Shown here: positions 13,016 to 25,390 of the stretch, one piece after another
How the letters are laid out: every line of letters begins with the position of its first letter
How positions within the stretch are numbered: position 1 is the stretch's first letter
Assembly (NCBI GenBank): GCA_018340805.1
Contig: JACMZG010001870.1
Location: 15,049,723-15,113,722, forward strand
Direction: 5' to 3'
Origin: Microvelia longipes
Taxonomy: Eukaryota; Arthropoda; Insecta; Hemiptera; Veliidae
Length of the DNA stretch: 64,000 bases
Position numbers and translations under genes: made by a program
Notes under the pieces: generated by a model
Databases searched by the model: none
What the model saw: only the letters and a program-made list of their open reading frames with translations
What the model was told of the DNA's origin: nothing

Positions 13016-13774
13016 ATTCCTAATTATCTTTGAAGAATCACTAATTTTTAATCAACCTCTGTTGAATAAGTTTCACAGTTTTCTTATTAAGCAAGAGATT
13101 ATTAAAATTACTGATTGTTCAAAGAACTAGTGCTTATTTTTAAAGAATTAGTTAACTTTTCATTTTATTCATTATGCATTTATGTCTCTTTCATTTAAAA
13201 CAATGCCTTGTTTAGACTTCTTTATCTCTATAAGAATATTAAGTTTTGTTTGATAAACTTTAATTTTTGTTTTCAACTTTTTAACTGATTAATCTCGCTT
13301 TTAATTAGTAACTTTTGTTGTCTTTATTCTTTGAATTATTCAAAACTGTACAAATAGAAATTTGACTTTAATTTTAAAGAACTTATTTCGTCTTTGTTTA
13401 GAAAAGTCAAAAAAACTAGGTTTTGTCTTCAATCCATGTTTACACTAAGACAAGAATAATTTAATTTAGAGCAATTCGAAGCACCTAAATTAAGTTCAAA
13501 TTTAATTACTTAGCGAAAACATAGTCTTCAGAGATAAAAGACAATTTTTCGTTTACTTTTTCACGATAGATTTAATGTGAAATATATATGTCTGTTGGCC
13601 TGATTGTATAAGAACTTACTTTCGACTCTAGAGGTTTAGAGTACGATGCCCTCGCACTAAAATATACTCTTTTAACGTATTTTCTTTGCCATCGCTGAAG
13701 TCGGACCGGGATTGTGCCTATAATTCGTTTCAGTGGTCCCTTATCACAAAAAATAAATGTCATGAGACTTCTAC
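13016..13774. other. AT-rich intergenic DNA, nothing recognised
   Basis: The 63-codon minus-strand frame at 13572-13763 has no family resemblance. Nothing else is supported. Confidence 0.4.
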
Positions 13775-13778
13775 ATGT

Positions 13779-13830
13779 ATATAAATAAATAAATAAATAA
13801 ATAAATAAAATAAATAAATAAATAAATATT

Positions 13831-13919
<89 letters not shown>

Positions 13920-13920
13920 C
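13779..13920. repeat. (AAAT)n then (TA)n microsatellite
   Basis: About twelve TAAA-type units followed by long TA runs. Confidence 0.95.
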
Positions 13921-13945
13921 AGATAAATATTTTTATTTATATACC

Positions 13946-14130
13946 ACCTGTGGTGGTCCGCATGCAGGGGAAATTTCCTATGGAATGCTTGTTTCCGTGT
14001 ACAACAATTCATTTTTTGGATACGTTTCCGGTTTATCTCATGAACTACTCATGAGAACATGAGTAGTTCTCAATTATAAAGCACTACTTACTCTTTTTTC
14101 GGTATTTTTCAACGGAAATGCGCAAAAAAA
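13946..14130 (+). mobile_element. Fragment of the TTCTGGCGCGG TIR family with tip hairpin
   Basis: Left-arm similarity (GGTGGTCCGCATGCAGGGGA, then TTCCGGTTTAT) is followed by a perfect hairpin, GAACTACTCATG / CATGAGTAGTTC (14042-14069), and a block containing AAATGCGC. Other copies also have a hairpin at this place, but with a different sequence. Confidence 0.5.
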
Positions 14131-14179
14131 CCTTTTAAAATAATTTAAGAATTAAGATTTAATGGACTGTGAGTTTAAT

Positions 14180-14497
14180 GAGGAAAGAATAATAATGAAG
14201 ACAGCAGTCCTAGTTTTGTTAGTTTAATTTATTACATCAGAGCTTTCGCACAAGCGATGCTTGGCATCCTCAGTGAATCTAATAACAAGTAAACAAAACC
14301 ATAAACCAATTACAAAAGAACAGAAATAAAAATATACATACCAAACAAGGCAAAAACATTTCAAAACAAATGCAAGTAATATTAAAATAATCATAGCCCA
14401 AACTGAGGACGCCAAGCATCGCTTGTGCGAAAGCTCTGATGTAATAAATTAAACTAACAAAAACTAGGACTGCTGTCTTCATTATTATTCTTCCCTC
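14180..14497. mobile_element. Foldback element with paired CTGAGGA-hairpin-GAAAGC arms
   Basis: The arms 14180-14274 and 14402-14497 are near-perfect inverse copies, around a 127-base unique loop. Each arm, read outward, has CTGAGGA, a stem-loop (GCCAAGC ... GCTTGTGC), GAAAGCTCTGATG and AATAAA. The overlapping minus-strand frames come from this structure and are not genes. The arms may be inverted terminal segments of a Penelope-like element. Confidence 0.7.
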
Positions 14498-15354
14498 TTT
14501 TAAAATAAGTATTAATTGAAACAATGAAAATAATAGTATGCACTGACAATTTTAGTATGCACTTTCAAATCATTCTGATATTGATAGACATTTTAAAAAT
14601 TTAATGGCCAATACATTTTTATTTTCTTACTGCTATTCGATATATTGTCAGATAGCGAAACTTATTATGAAGTAGTAGAGGAAGAAACATAGTTATTGAA
14701 CTTTTAGTTTGTAAGTTATTGGCGAACATACATATATTTTGGTGATACCTAAAATTGAATGGAAAAGTTTGTTTACACTATATGAAGTTTTACCACATAT
14801 CCGGATTGGATACGGAAGTGACTCATTCTGTATTATTACTCCTAACTAAGATATAATTTCTCACTGTCATACCAAGTTTTCTAACACACTTGTCTCTTAC
14901 CTGTCCTATAATTTTTAGAGGTACCTTGAATCTAAGATTACTTATACACAAAAGAATAATTTGTAAGCTGCATTACATTTTTTCAACAATAACAAAACAA
15001 TCGGATACAAAGTACGTTAGTACTTTTTTCCATACTTCGGTCTCGCTTCGCTGGATCTTAGAACTATGATACCCAATTTCTAGGTTGTTAAACTTAAGGA
15101 TCAATAAAGACTCAAAGAACATCATAGAAGATAGATTCAACAAAGTTTCTATCTTCAGGGAAGCTTTAAACCAACATAACAAATTTTTATATGAAACTAT
15201 ATTTACCGCACCAGTAAAAATTAATATTTTTGTCAATAACTTAAAATGTAAGAATTAAATAGCTTTCGAGTTATGACTACTAGTTCTTTATGTTTTACGC
15301 TATAAAACGGTATGTCAAACGTCAAAAAACAACGTATACTGCTACTAAAAACAT
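14498..15354. other. AT-rich intergenic DNA, nothing recognised
   Basis: The 87-codon frame at 14973-15236 has no recognisable motif. CTTCGGTCTCGCTTCGC at about 15037 resembles units of the modular repeat. Confidence 0.35.
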
Positions 15355-16135
15355 TTGATTCATACAGTAGTATAGTACTGTATCAGTAGTAAAGGTGGGA
15401 AAGATCCTAGATCTTAGCTATTATGTCAGTGGGATACTTTTTCCCAGCTCCATGGACGCCCTCACCTATTACCTGATTGAGCTTATACACTCTTTAATCC
15501 TGCCAAAGTCCCTAATGAACTTCAGAACATCTGTTCATAGAAGCTTCTCCAAGTCTTCTTCTAGAAGAGTGGCTGATTCTAAGATAATACATCTTGGTTT
15601 AGCTTATGATTCACATATTCCAAAAAGTAATCTGTCGTCTCCTCCTCTACTTCACACATAGGGCACATTGGATCTGCCTTTAACTTCATATTACATCACT
15701 GATCTAGAGTCAGCAATGATTACCTAGCAACACTACCTACAAGACACCTTAAGCTTTTTCTACTCAAGGAGAGAGCCCATGGCCTCGTTGCTTTACTAGA
15801 TTTCTTTAACATTTTCTTGGCTAGCCAGCAATCAGCTTTCATTTGGATAATATTTCTTGTTTTTTTTTCAATGCCCCGTCATTTAAAAAGAAGTTAACTT
15901 TCCTTCTGGTCCTATATCTGGCTCTGATGCTAAGAAAATTATGGAGGAGCCTTTCATGGAGAGTTCATGGGCAGTTTCGTTTTCCTCCACTCCACAGTGG
16001 CCAAGAACCCAGATCAGTGTGTCATTATTATCCACTCCTCGTGACTAATTGTTGTAGAGACTCGCCAGCCAGAGTGGTTAAGATCCGGGGAGAGTTTTGT
16101 GCTTTAATTGTGGCTTGACTATCAGAGCGAAGCGT
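15355..16135 (-). pseudogene. Non-LTR retrotransposon remnant: RNase H and C-terminal region
   Basis: The minus strand still encodes RNase H blocks SDSQATIKA (about 16101-16127) and TLIWVLGHCGVEENETAHEL (about 15961-16020), then a CPMCEVEEET zinc-type block near 15650. Stops and frameshifts break the rest. The 3' end matches the plus-strand copy at 19815-20325, including a CCCACCTTTACTACT tail. I read it as a dead I/Jockey-like LINE; the reverse transcriptase is not present. Confidence 0.75.
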
Positions 16136-16994
16136 ATGAAAATTCTTTTACCTTGAACATTTATTGGTAAACTGTTGCTAGCTTTTCTAATGTGTATTGT
16201 CTTCTCTCTATTGATACATATATATCAAAACTGTAAAATTATACATTTTGGGACCTTTAAATGATGAAATTTGGATACCCAATGAAAAAAGTTGGCGACA
16301 CTTTTTTGACCTCTTCAATTATTATTGATACGCGAGCAAAAGGCGTTTCAAAATTTTCAATCATAATTAAGCCCAACTTTTTTTCAAATATGATAAGATT
16401 CCAACCAATATTTCAATCCTATGAGATTTCAACCAAGATATTTCAATCATATGTTTCTATCCTTTCTAGAAATAGGACCCTGCCTTTGCAATATATGCTC
16501 GAATGTTGCAATAAATATAATTCTTTAATTATTTAATAAATTAAAAGACACAAGGAATGTTTGAAACATTGTTTTGGTTAATCTATATCAATGAAATTTT
16601 TGAAAATAACTCTACGCTATAACTTACAGCCTCTACTTTTAATAATGAAATCAATATTTTAAATTGGATTTAACAACCTACTTTATAGAATTACCAAGTG
16701 ATTTAATTAATTATTTTTAATTTAAATTTCGAGTTGAATGTAATTGATTTATTATTTAATTAAGATACGATATTGAAGTTTAAAGGGAAGCTCTAGAAGT
16801 CAAAAGAATTAACAAGTTAATATGTTGAAATATAAGCGGAAAACGTTATGCAAAGTTTTTTAATTAATTTCAGTTGTAATGTATTGTTTTCTTTTAATTT
16901 TTCTTTATACAGAAAGTAGCAAGTAAATAATTATTTTTATGGATGTGAGATTTTACTTAGTATTCGAGTATATTACAAAAACTCTTTGAGTTCA
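16136..16994. other. AT-rich intergenic DNA, nothing recognised
   Basis: The 91-codon frame at 16261-16536 is low-complexity and has no family resemblance. Confidence 0.4.
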
Positions 16995-17100
16995 TGAGGC
17001 CTTTGGTCTCTTTGCCGCTTCGCGGTCTCGGCGCCTTTCTGTGGCCGCTTCACGGCTCCCTGCGCCTTCCTGTTGTTTTACTTTATTAGGTCGTCATATT
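16995..17100 (+). repeat. GC-rich dispersed element, short form
   Basis: GAGGCCTTTGGTCTCTTTGC, GCTTCGCGGTCTCGGCGCC and GTGGCCGCTTCACGG, then CCTGTTGTTTTACTTTATT. The same ordered blocks recur at 25282, 27096, 41263 and 50948. Confidence 0.7.
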
Positions 17101-17292
17101 ACTGGTTTATACAGTGTGTCCCCGGATGGGGTTGCCTATACGTGTAAATGACAAAAAAATATTTTTCGAAAAAAAGTCATTCTTGATAAAAGCTCCTGCA
17201 TGTTTTTAAACTAATATTTTTCATTTTTTTATTTTTTTTAACGGTAGACTTAAAAACTGCAATTTTTGAAAAATAGATGAAGAGTAAAGTAA

Positions 17293-19217
17293 GCTTAATT
17301 TTTACTTTTCAAAAAAAAGTATTCTTCATAAAATTTTTTAATTGTCCTCCTGAGACATTTTTTCCATAAAAAAATTTAAAATAAAAATTTTCAAAATTTA
17401 CCCATTTTATCCAAATTTTGGAAAAATTAAAAGTTGTTCAATCTGGATAAATGATACTTCGTATTAAAGGTCTTGACTAGTGGAACAAAAATGGTTATAA
17501 TTTTGTCCCATCACCCAAATTTTGGAAAAATTAAAATTGTTCAATCTGGATTAATGATACATCGAATTAAAGGTCTTGACTAGTGGAACAAAAATGGTTG
17601 GTTACATTGTAAACTTCAATTTAAGTAACACTAACTGAGATATTTTAATAAAATGGGAAAGAGTTAATTTTACTTAATTGAAAAAGCTGTTAAAAATAAT
17701 AAAAACAATAGGGTCATTTCATTACCAGCCAGGCAAATCTACAAAAATCTTGTCAGGTGACCGACTCTGATTTTCCTGAAATTTTAATATGTTGTACCCC
17801 CCATAGGTAGGAAATGTTTCTCTAAGTAATTTTATTTTAAATTGATAATTGTGACTTTGAGGGGGGTTCAAAGTTCAACAAATTTCAAAATTCGAAGCAA
17901 ATTTGGTAAAAAGTTATATTTACATTTTATGGCATAGCGCCTTTAATATTTGTGATAAGAAGGTGGTTTTGGTCTCATTGTAAAGGTAAAGAGTTCCTTT
18001 ACAAATAAAATGCTACCAACCCCTCGGAGCACATATTTATAATGCACCCAACTAACGTCGGGCATTTTTTAGTGACGTCACATCAAAACACAACATATAC
18101 CTTTCGCAAACAGAAGAGCAGTTTACATCATTGTAAACTTAGTTTATTAATACTAATTTATGTATACATATATGCATAATGACCAAAAACTAACAAATAA
18201 ATTTATTCCATAGTTTGCAAAAATATGGAAAATTACGGTGTAATTTCGGCTCATAAGAGGGCTTTTTTTGACTTTTAAACAAATATGTTTAAAAATATTT
18301 TTTATGTTCTTAAAACTAGACGGTATGGACTGAAAATCAGCCAAATTTCATGAAGATTGAGGGTGGAGTTTTGGAGTAAATTGAGGTCGAAAATGGGAAT
18401 TTTTCCGAAAAACTGAGTTTTCTCAACTCACCCTTAGCTATACAATGCATCAGAAAAATTCGAAAAAAATTGAGCATAAACAACTTGGGTTAGACTTTTA
18501 AAAAAGCAGTAGTTTAAACTTTTACCGTTTATTTATACAGCCAAATTTTAAAATTTAAATTTTCAAAAATTAAGAAAATTTTAGGTTATTTTGCATCAGA
18601 ACAGTGCTCTCCAGGAGCACATTGGAACATTGTTGCAGCATTTTATTTGTAAAAGAACTCTTTACCTTTACAATGAGACCAAAACCACCTTCTTATCACA
18701 AATATTAAAGGTGCTATGCCATAAAATGTAAATATAACTTTTTACCAAATTTGCTCCGAATTTTGAAATTTGTTGAACTTTGAACCCCCCTCAAAGTCAC
18801 AATTATCAATTTAAAATAAAATTACTTTGGGAAACATTTCCTACCTATGGGGGGTACAACATATTAAAATTTCAGGAAAATCGGAGTCGGTCACCTGACA
18901 GCCCTTTGCCTGGCTGGTGATGAAATGACCCAATAACAAATAAACACTTTCCCGTTTTATTTAAATATCTCAGTTAGTGTTACTTAAATCGAAGTTTACA
19001 ATACTACCATTTTTGTTCCACTAGCCAAGGCCTTTAAAACGATGTTTTATTTATCCAGATTGAACAACTTTTAATTTTTCCAAAATTTTGGTAATGGGGT
19101 AATATGGGTGAATTCTGAAAATTTTTATTTTAAAATTTTATATGGAAAAATTGTCTCAGGGAGACAATTAAATCATTTTATGAAGAATACTTTTTTTTCG
19201 AAAAGTAAAAATTAAGC
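17293..19217. mobile_element. Large foldback element with about 600-700 bp inverted arms
   Basis: The left arm 17293-18014 and the right arm 18637-19217 are inverse copies, beginning and ending GCTTAATTTTTACTTTTC and its inverse, with few differences. The 620-base loop has no convincing coding sequence. The left arm is longer mainly because of an internal tandem duplication. Upstream, CAGTGTGTCCCCGGATGG (about 17113) could be the true left end, with the right end truncated. It is probably a nonautonomous DNA transposon. Confidence 0.8.
17410..17610. repeat. Tandem duplication (about 105 bp, two units) inside the foldback left arm
   Basis: AAATTTTGGAAAAATTAAAA through GGTCTTGACTAGTGGAACAA occurs twice in a row with a few substitutions. 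The right arm has a single copy. Confidence 0.8.
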
Positions 19218-19599
19218 CACTTGGTACAACAATCAACCTTGTTAAGTTCCGAACTCTAATGTTTTTTAAATATGTGTGACGCCATTAACCAACGAAAATG
19301 ACCCCACAAACATTTCAAAAACTCACAAATCTTCATGTATTAGATTAGGAAGTATTTAGATTAGGCTGGCATTTTCCACACATATACTGCTATGTATGGT
19401 TCACAAAGGTACGAAGTTTCATTTCAAGTCTAGCGTAAAAAGGATTGAGTTTTTGTTTTACGCTAAGTATTATCATCATCAGCATTTATGATGATTTCTC
19501 TTTGTGATTTGGCCAGTATGTATCTAAAGGTATAGAGAATTTTACTACGAAATTGTATTAGTTCAATATTTAAAAAAATTGTATACGTATCGAAACAAA

Positions 19600-19765
19600 A
19601 TTTGATGGACGTATATCCCATTCTGTAATAAATAAGTACACTAAGTTTCGTTTCAATACGGCTAGATTCAAAAACCATAGATATACATCTTTGGTTTTTG
19701 TTGGAACATAAAAGTTAAGCAGCATTTAGTCCCTGGATGGCTGACCGTTGGGAACAAAACTAATG
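19600..19765 (+). repeat. Modular repeat with 5S rRNA-like segment, copy 1
   Basis: AAAGTTAAGCAGCATTTAGT, CCTGGATGGCTGACC and GTTGGGAAC resemble the 5S rRNA internal control region, with a deletion of about eight bases between box A and box C. The upstream AAGTTTCGTTTCAATACGGC is shared with the copy at 35100-35330. It is not a 5S gene, because the 5' third and 3' end are missing. Confidence 0.65.
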
Positions 19766-19814
19766 TATTTACTATTAGAGGATGACTTCCTTACTTGACT
19801 TATTTTCTTTTAGA

Positions 19815-20325
19815 AGGTGACTGGGCGATGGAAAAAACCAGGAATACTCTTTAAACAAAAGCTAATTGCAGACAAGCTAGGAAAATGTTGAAGAAACCCA
19901 ATAAAGCCATGAGTATATGGGCTCTCTCTTTGGGGAGGAAGAGCTTAAGATACCTGGTGGGTATCTTGACTGGTCATTGCTGGCTTCAGAGACATTTACA
20001 TGCTATGAAGATAAAGGCAGAGCGTATGTGTCCCAAGTGTGAAGTTGGGGAGGAGACGACAGATCTCTTTTTGGGATCTTGTGAAGCAGACGCCAGATTA
20101 AGGTTTAGTATATTTGGATCAGCCACTCTTCTAGACGACAGCTTAGTGAAACTCCTATGGGCAAATGTTCTGAAGTTCATTAAGGAATTAGACAGGTTCA
20201 AAGAGAATAGAGATTCTATTAGGTAAGAGGTGAGGACGTTCTTGGGGCTGTAAAGAGCGTTCCAAAGACATAATTGCTAAGATCTAGAATATTCCCCACC
20301 TTTACTACTACTACTACTACTATCT
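19815..20325 (+). pseudogene. Non-LTR retrotransposon 3' remnant
   Basis: An open frame (19885-20226, 113 codons) encodes the region after RNase H, with WLQRHLHAMKIKAERMCPKC and a C-x2-C block followed by EETTDLFL, typical of the C-terminus of LINE polyproteins. It is 5'-truncated: no reverse transcriptase, and the RNase H blocks kept by the sister copy at 15355-16135 are lost. The element ends CCCACCTTTACTACTACTAC, a short trinucleotide tail. Confidence 0.75.
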
Positions 20326-20394
20326 GAGGACGAGGGAAGCGATTCTAAATAGGCGATGGAGTATAAATTTGGCAATTTGCATATTCTGATAAAG

Positions 20395-20460
20395 ATAAAT
20401 GAAGCGAATCCGATGTGGTACGGAAAAGTTCCGAGGTACCCCTTAGCAATTTTTTTATTT
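20395..20460 (+). repeat. Modular repeat end block (GCGAATCCGATGTG)
   Basis: GAAGCGAATCCGATGTGG followed by GGAAAAGTTCCGAGGTACCC. The same block follows the 5S-like segment at 35265-35325. Confidence 0.6.
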
Positions 20461-20971
20461 TAGTTGTTCCAAATAAAGGACAAAGCAGTTTCTCATATAA
20501 ATTTGCAAATTATTAAAGAAAGTTTAAGATAAAGAGGTTCTAATTTGAGGTATACGTAAAAATCCCCAGCCAGCTCTAAGAAGTTTTCATATAAGAGAAT
20601 TTTAATTGCCAAATCTTATTAGAACTCAATTTTAGAAGCCTACTATAAAATTAGTTTTACCAGAATACAGATATTGAATGTTAGGTTTTAAACGTTCTAA
20701 AATGAAAGACGAAAATTTATTATGTAACAATGTGCAGGCAATTATTTAACGAGTAGATTTCCTATCATTTCAAATGCTTATTAAACTAATGCTTACTATG
20801 TTTTAAAACTGCAGCCTATGCGTTGCATCAAAAACTCACGTTAAAATCTAATAAGAATTGTGTCCGCTACATTGGCTGTCATTTTAAAATTATCGGTTAT
20901 ATTGATAATTTTATGTTATTCGAGCTGATAAAATTTATAAGGTGATGTTGGAGGGTGTGAATGAAGACATT

Positions 20972-21117
20972 TTTTCATGTTAGGTTATAATCCGGTATTG
21001 ACGTCATTGCAAAAATTAAATAGAGAATTTTCAATGTTAACCGCCTATACGGAGTCCTGCAATGATGTCACACGTCATTCATAAAAAATTCAGGTCATAA
21101 CCTCCAAATGCGTTTGG
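20972..21117 (+). repeat. Short dispersed repeat with TGACGTCA ends (copy 2)
   Basis: Inverse copy of 75-217, including GTTAACCGCCTATACGGAGT and one intact TGACGTCA (20999-21006). Confidence 0.7.
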
Positions 21118-23154
21118 TATATTTACATCAAATTTTAAATTTATTTACACTTTATAAATTTCTAACATCTTGTGTGTTCTGTATAATTTCTTTTTTCTAC
21201 CCTGCAAAACCTTTAAAACGGTATGCGACTCGATTTTTTAGCTTAAATTTTCTTTTTATCAAAATGGTCCGCCATATTGGCTGCTTTTTGAAACTATTTG
21301 TCGCACTATAACCAAAAACCAAACGTATACTAATTTGAAGAGTTATTATTACTACATGTATACTAAGTTTAATTAAAATCGGTTAATGTTAACGCTAGTT
21401 ATCGTGATATATATAGAAACACAAACAAACACGCCGTCCCAAACTTCTGAAATTAAAGAACTCACTCACGTTCATCTAATTACAATTAAGCTAGAAGTTT
21501 CGTTGCATAATCAGACGCACATTATCTTGGCGATAAACTAGCGGAGTATTTTTATATTTACTAAATTATCCTATAAATTGGTCATACGAATTACACTTTT
21601 TAGTTAAATTAGTTAAACTAATTCAGTAATTTTTACATCTAGAATTTTAATAACTGGAGAAGTGAATTAACTTTAAGGTGTATAATTTTTCGTTTTAATT
21701 TAATTAAGGCTAGCCAGATTAGACAAAAAAATTTGGAATAAGCAACTTAGGAAAATATAACTATGCTTCCTAGTCCATAAAAATAAAATGATAAAAGACA
21801 TATTGTAATAAAGCATCCGCGCAGATTAGTCAGACAATACCTCATTGATTTTATTCGTCAGCAACGTACCTTATTAGTTTTCTATAATCTTGAATTACGT
21901 CTTAAATCCTAAATTTTAATATTCATCCAATGTAATGTGTTAATGATGTGATGTTAAATTTTCCTTAATTAGTCGTATTAGACTATTTCTTAATCTAGTC
22001 CTATAGTTAAGTTATATAATATAATATTATTTTATTATATATGATTTTATATTTTATAATAACTATTATAATGGTATAGGTTAGAACTACAGAGATAAGG
22101 CAGAAAATTCTTTTAGAGTAAACTAGATTATATTTTTAAACACAAAACACTTATAATTGGCACAGGAGCAATTGGCTCCTGAGTAAGGACTCATGTGAAT
22201 TTGACCCGTACTATCAAATATTAGTCACATGCCTAGGTGGATAAAAATAACTTAAACACGCCTCCTCTCATGTGCCAGATATTTGATGTGCATCAAACAT
22301 TTTTACATGTTTAGTAAGAAGAATCTGAAAATCCAGGATTTCTTCTTTTCTTTACAGTCTGAGTTCATTCAGAACTCTTTGTTGGACACTGCGTTTTAAT
22401 TTTGGAAGTTCTGACTCGTTTGAGGTATGGATTCACGCCATTTTCTCGGCATATGCATTCGGTGGAGTTAATTTACTACTTTCCTTCCAAATTATAGCGC
22501 CTCCTGCTGGGTCGAGATGAAGCAGCTTTCTGTCCACTGCCTTATTTTCCCCTCTGAGAGAACACTCACGCCAAGATGGCACTGGTCAAACTTGACACAG
22601 AGATTTTGATGCCGTTTTAGACTTTTAAATTTCGTACACTTGATATCCCCCAGAATAATTTTTATGTTTTTACAAAGGAAATAATATTTTTTTAGAACTT
22701 AAGGAATTTTTAACTCTCCCAGATTTGAAGTTGAAATTAATAATTAAAAATAAAAATTGAACAGTTGATTATAACCATATTACATTAAAATAATGCTCCA
22801 GGTTTTAAAGGTTCCATACTTTATCTTTGCATACTAAAGCACTGAAGCAATGAGTATATTAAAGAAATAAGATGTAAGATATTTTTCCTTTCATACTTTC
22901 CTTAAGGTGAGGCAATTTTTCACCTAGTTCGTTTTATAATAAAAATTTCCTAAGAGGGCGCTTAATTTTCTTACCCCACTAAGGTTAAGTACACTCACCT
23001 AGATAAGCCAGTCAGGTTTTTTATAGAATTTTTCTAAATTTATCTTGAGATTAGATGTAAATAATCCAGACACATTTTTATTTAACAAATATTATGATAT
23101 GCCAAATAAAAATGCACTGATATAATGTGATACACATTTAAAAAGAATAACATA
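21118..23154. other. AT-rich intergenic DNA, nothing recognised
   Basis: No supported gene. A small hairpin (GGAGCAATTGGCTCC) is at about 22166. The open frame at 21108-21311 is low-complexity. Confidence 0.4.
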
Positions 23155-23560
23155 TCGGGTACGGGGTACCTCGGAACTTTTCCTGAACATTTCGGATTTT
23201 TTATCCTTGTCTTCAAAATATGGACATCACCTAATATATAAACCTTTTCCAGTATATACCAGCAACATCTTTGACCACCTTTGTACATTAGTGTCAAATG
23301 ATTTTTTTTAATTTGTGATGACTCAGCAAAATAGGTCGTAGTCTAAAAAAATAATCTTCTGAGAGCAAAACTAGACGTAGAGTCTGATTCCACAGCAGAA
23401 GATATGCGTGATGCACACAGACAATCGCACTCGCACACACACGCGGACAACATGATGAAAACCGCTCAGAACTTCATGAAATCGCCTAAAACGGATAATT
23501 ATGATGAAACCTCGGTATAGGGTTTTTAAGGTGAACACAATACTTTTCCTGGTAGTAATT
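23155..23560 (+). repeat. Modular dispersed repeat, two fragments
   Basis: GGTACGGGGTACCTCGGAAC (23159) is the inverse of the end block. At 23390-23560 the CACACACACG run, AAAACCGCTCAGAACTTCAT and AACACAATACTTTTCC follow in body order. The minus-strand frame at 23371-23580 derives from it. Confidence 0.6.
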
Positions 23561-24840
23561 AGGGAGATGTGAGAGACCACCTAGCAAGTAGGCCGCGTTT
23601 TTGGGCCCTTTTGCTAACTCCCTTAGATAGAACATAAAGTTCTATACCTTATGATCCTAGTGCAGGAATTTTACTTCTAATCCATAGAAGAGCCGTGACA
23701 TTTTACTTTAAGTTATTTATAAACATATTTATATTTAATATAAACTACTATTGAAGGTCCTAAATTTTGCCTCAACTTAGGTTTATTTAGGGTTAACCAT
23801 TACACTACCATGCCTGTAGCCAAGCTGTACTACATATCTATATAATTTAATCAGTAAAAGAGTATTATCGTGTCTTGTCACTTTAAAGTATTTAATTGCA
23901 AATAAGTTAAAAAGAAAACAAGGAAATTCTGTGAAAACATTCAAAACATTAGGGAGAAAAAGCTCAGTGTTTGAGATAAAAACCAATCCACTTAAACCTT
24001 GCTCATTTGTTTCATTCCATCTACATATACCAGGACTTTGCAAATAAAAGCATCTTAAAAATGTGATATCAGCCGATACCTATTTCAACTACATTTATGT
24101 TATTACAATCACACTCTCTTTGAGCAATGTGAACGCATCAATTGTATGCGCACATGCACATGCACTTTGAGATATTGCTATTTTAAAGTTTGTAATTTTT
24201 TAACTGGGCTTGTTGGGTATTTGCCAATGTTTTTAGGGATAATGTTATTCTTTTAACTTTTTTTTTTATTCTTCGTTTTTACAACTCTACAAGTTGTGTT
24301 TTTACACAATCATAAGATGTGTTTCATGTTATTTCTTATATTAATATACAAAACTTGTTTCTTTAAATCAACCATTTGCTTCAAAATTTTAAATTTATTG
24401 GTGAAATAAGATTTATTTTTTGATTTAACCGCCAAAAGGCCTAAAGCCCCATGTTTTAGCGGATTCTCAAAGAAAAAATGAGGTATGACGGGTTCATGGA
24501 GGGGGTACGGATGGGTGTGTGGATTTTTTGGAAGGGGGGACTCGCTGATCAAGAATATTTATATTTTTGGACTTAAAGATCTAAATTTAATATAACACAG
24601 GCACTTTGAGTCTTGTGGTTTCTGCTGACGAAGCTGAAACGTACCAACTTTTCTGCCAAGATGGATAAAACAATTTTTTAACCTAGAAATTTAAATTTAT
24701 TTTTTCTAATCTGTTACAGGATGTACTTACTATGATTCCTTCTTGGTACTACAACGGAGAGAGTTAAACTTAAATAACAACTTTAAGGTCTCATATGATG
24801 GGAAAATTTCAAGGTACCCCAAGTTTCCAATTTTATTTTG
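23561..24840. other. AT-rich intergenic DNA, no gene seen
   Basis: The short frames here (23783-24043 and 24310-24552, minus) have no recognisable domain. CTGACGA...GAAACG at about 24624 lacks a proper stem. Confidence 0.4.
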
Positions 24841-25189
24841 CTATTAGACCAAGAGCCCAGGGGTGTTTTGTTAATAAAAAGTGTAATGGCTGGAACCGGT
24901 CTCAATTTTTCGTAAATACCTTCCTGAACGAGGACCTGCAATTCTGCCGACTCGTATCGGATGGGTGTCCCAGGCAGAACGCACTTTAGGGGTCAATGGT
25001 TCTTACACTGTTTGTTAACTTGGGTGGTAAATTTGACCTGTAAAGTGCGTTCTGCCTGGGACGCCCATCTAATACGAGTCGGCAGAATTGCAGATCCTTG
25101 TTCAGGAAGATATTTACGAAAAATTGAGACCGGTTCCAGCCATTACACTTTTTATTAACAAAACACCCCTGGGCTCTTGGTCTATATAG
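24841..25189. mobile_element. Foldback MITE, about 150 bp arms
   Basis: The arms run from CCAAGAGCCCAGGGGTG to CAGGCAGAACGCACTTTA on the left and back again on the right, about 95% alike, with a loop of some 45 bases. The two open frames inside it on the plus strand are by-products. Confidence 0.85.
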
Positions 25190-25281
25190 AATTCTTTTGT
25201 TATTTACGTAGAAATGTCTAAAAAATAAAACTATTGCTACAAATTTGAATTTAAAATTTAACTGCTGATCAAACGATTGTC

Positions 25282-25390
25282 ATAGAGGCCTTCGGTCTCT
25301 TGGCCGCTACGTTGAGTCGGCGCGCGCTTCGGTTGTGGAATGGCCACATGAAGGCAGATGTTGTTGTCCTATATCAGTTTGTCATATTAC
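25282..25390 (+). repeat. GC-rich dispersed element, short form
   Basis: GAGGCCTTCGGTCTCTTGGC, GTCGGCGCGCGCTTCGG, TGGCCACATG and TGTTGTTGTCCTATAT. It passes directly into modular-repeat body sequence. Confidence 0.7.

Noticed and set aside
13572..13763. 63-codon minus-strand frame
   Set aside because: No recognisable domain, no splice or start context, and flanked by microsatellite and repeat DNA.
14224..14524. Overlapping hydrophobic minus-strand frames resembling a membrane protein
   Set aside because: Coextensive with a foldback element; the hydrophobicity comes from AT-rich sequence.
19885..20226. 113-codon frame as an intact gene
   Set aside because: Its sequence is the C-terminal tail of a LINE polyprotein, 5'-truncated, with a broken sister copy nearby.
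24795..25158. Two plus-strand frames
   Set aside because: Both fall in the inverted arms of the 24841-25189 foldback element.
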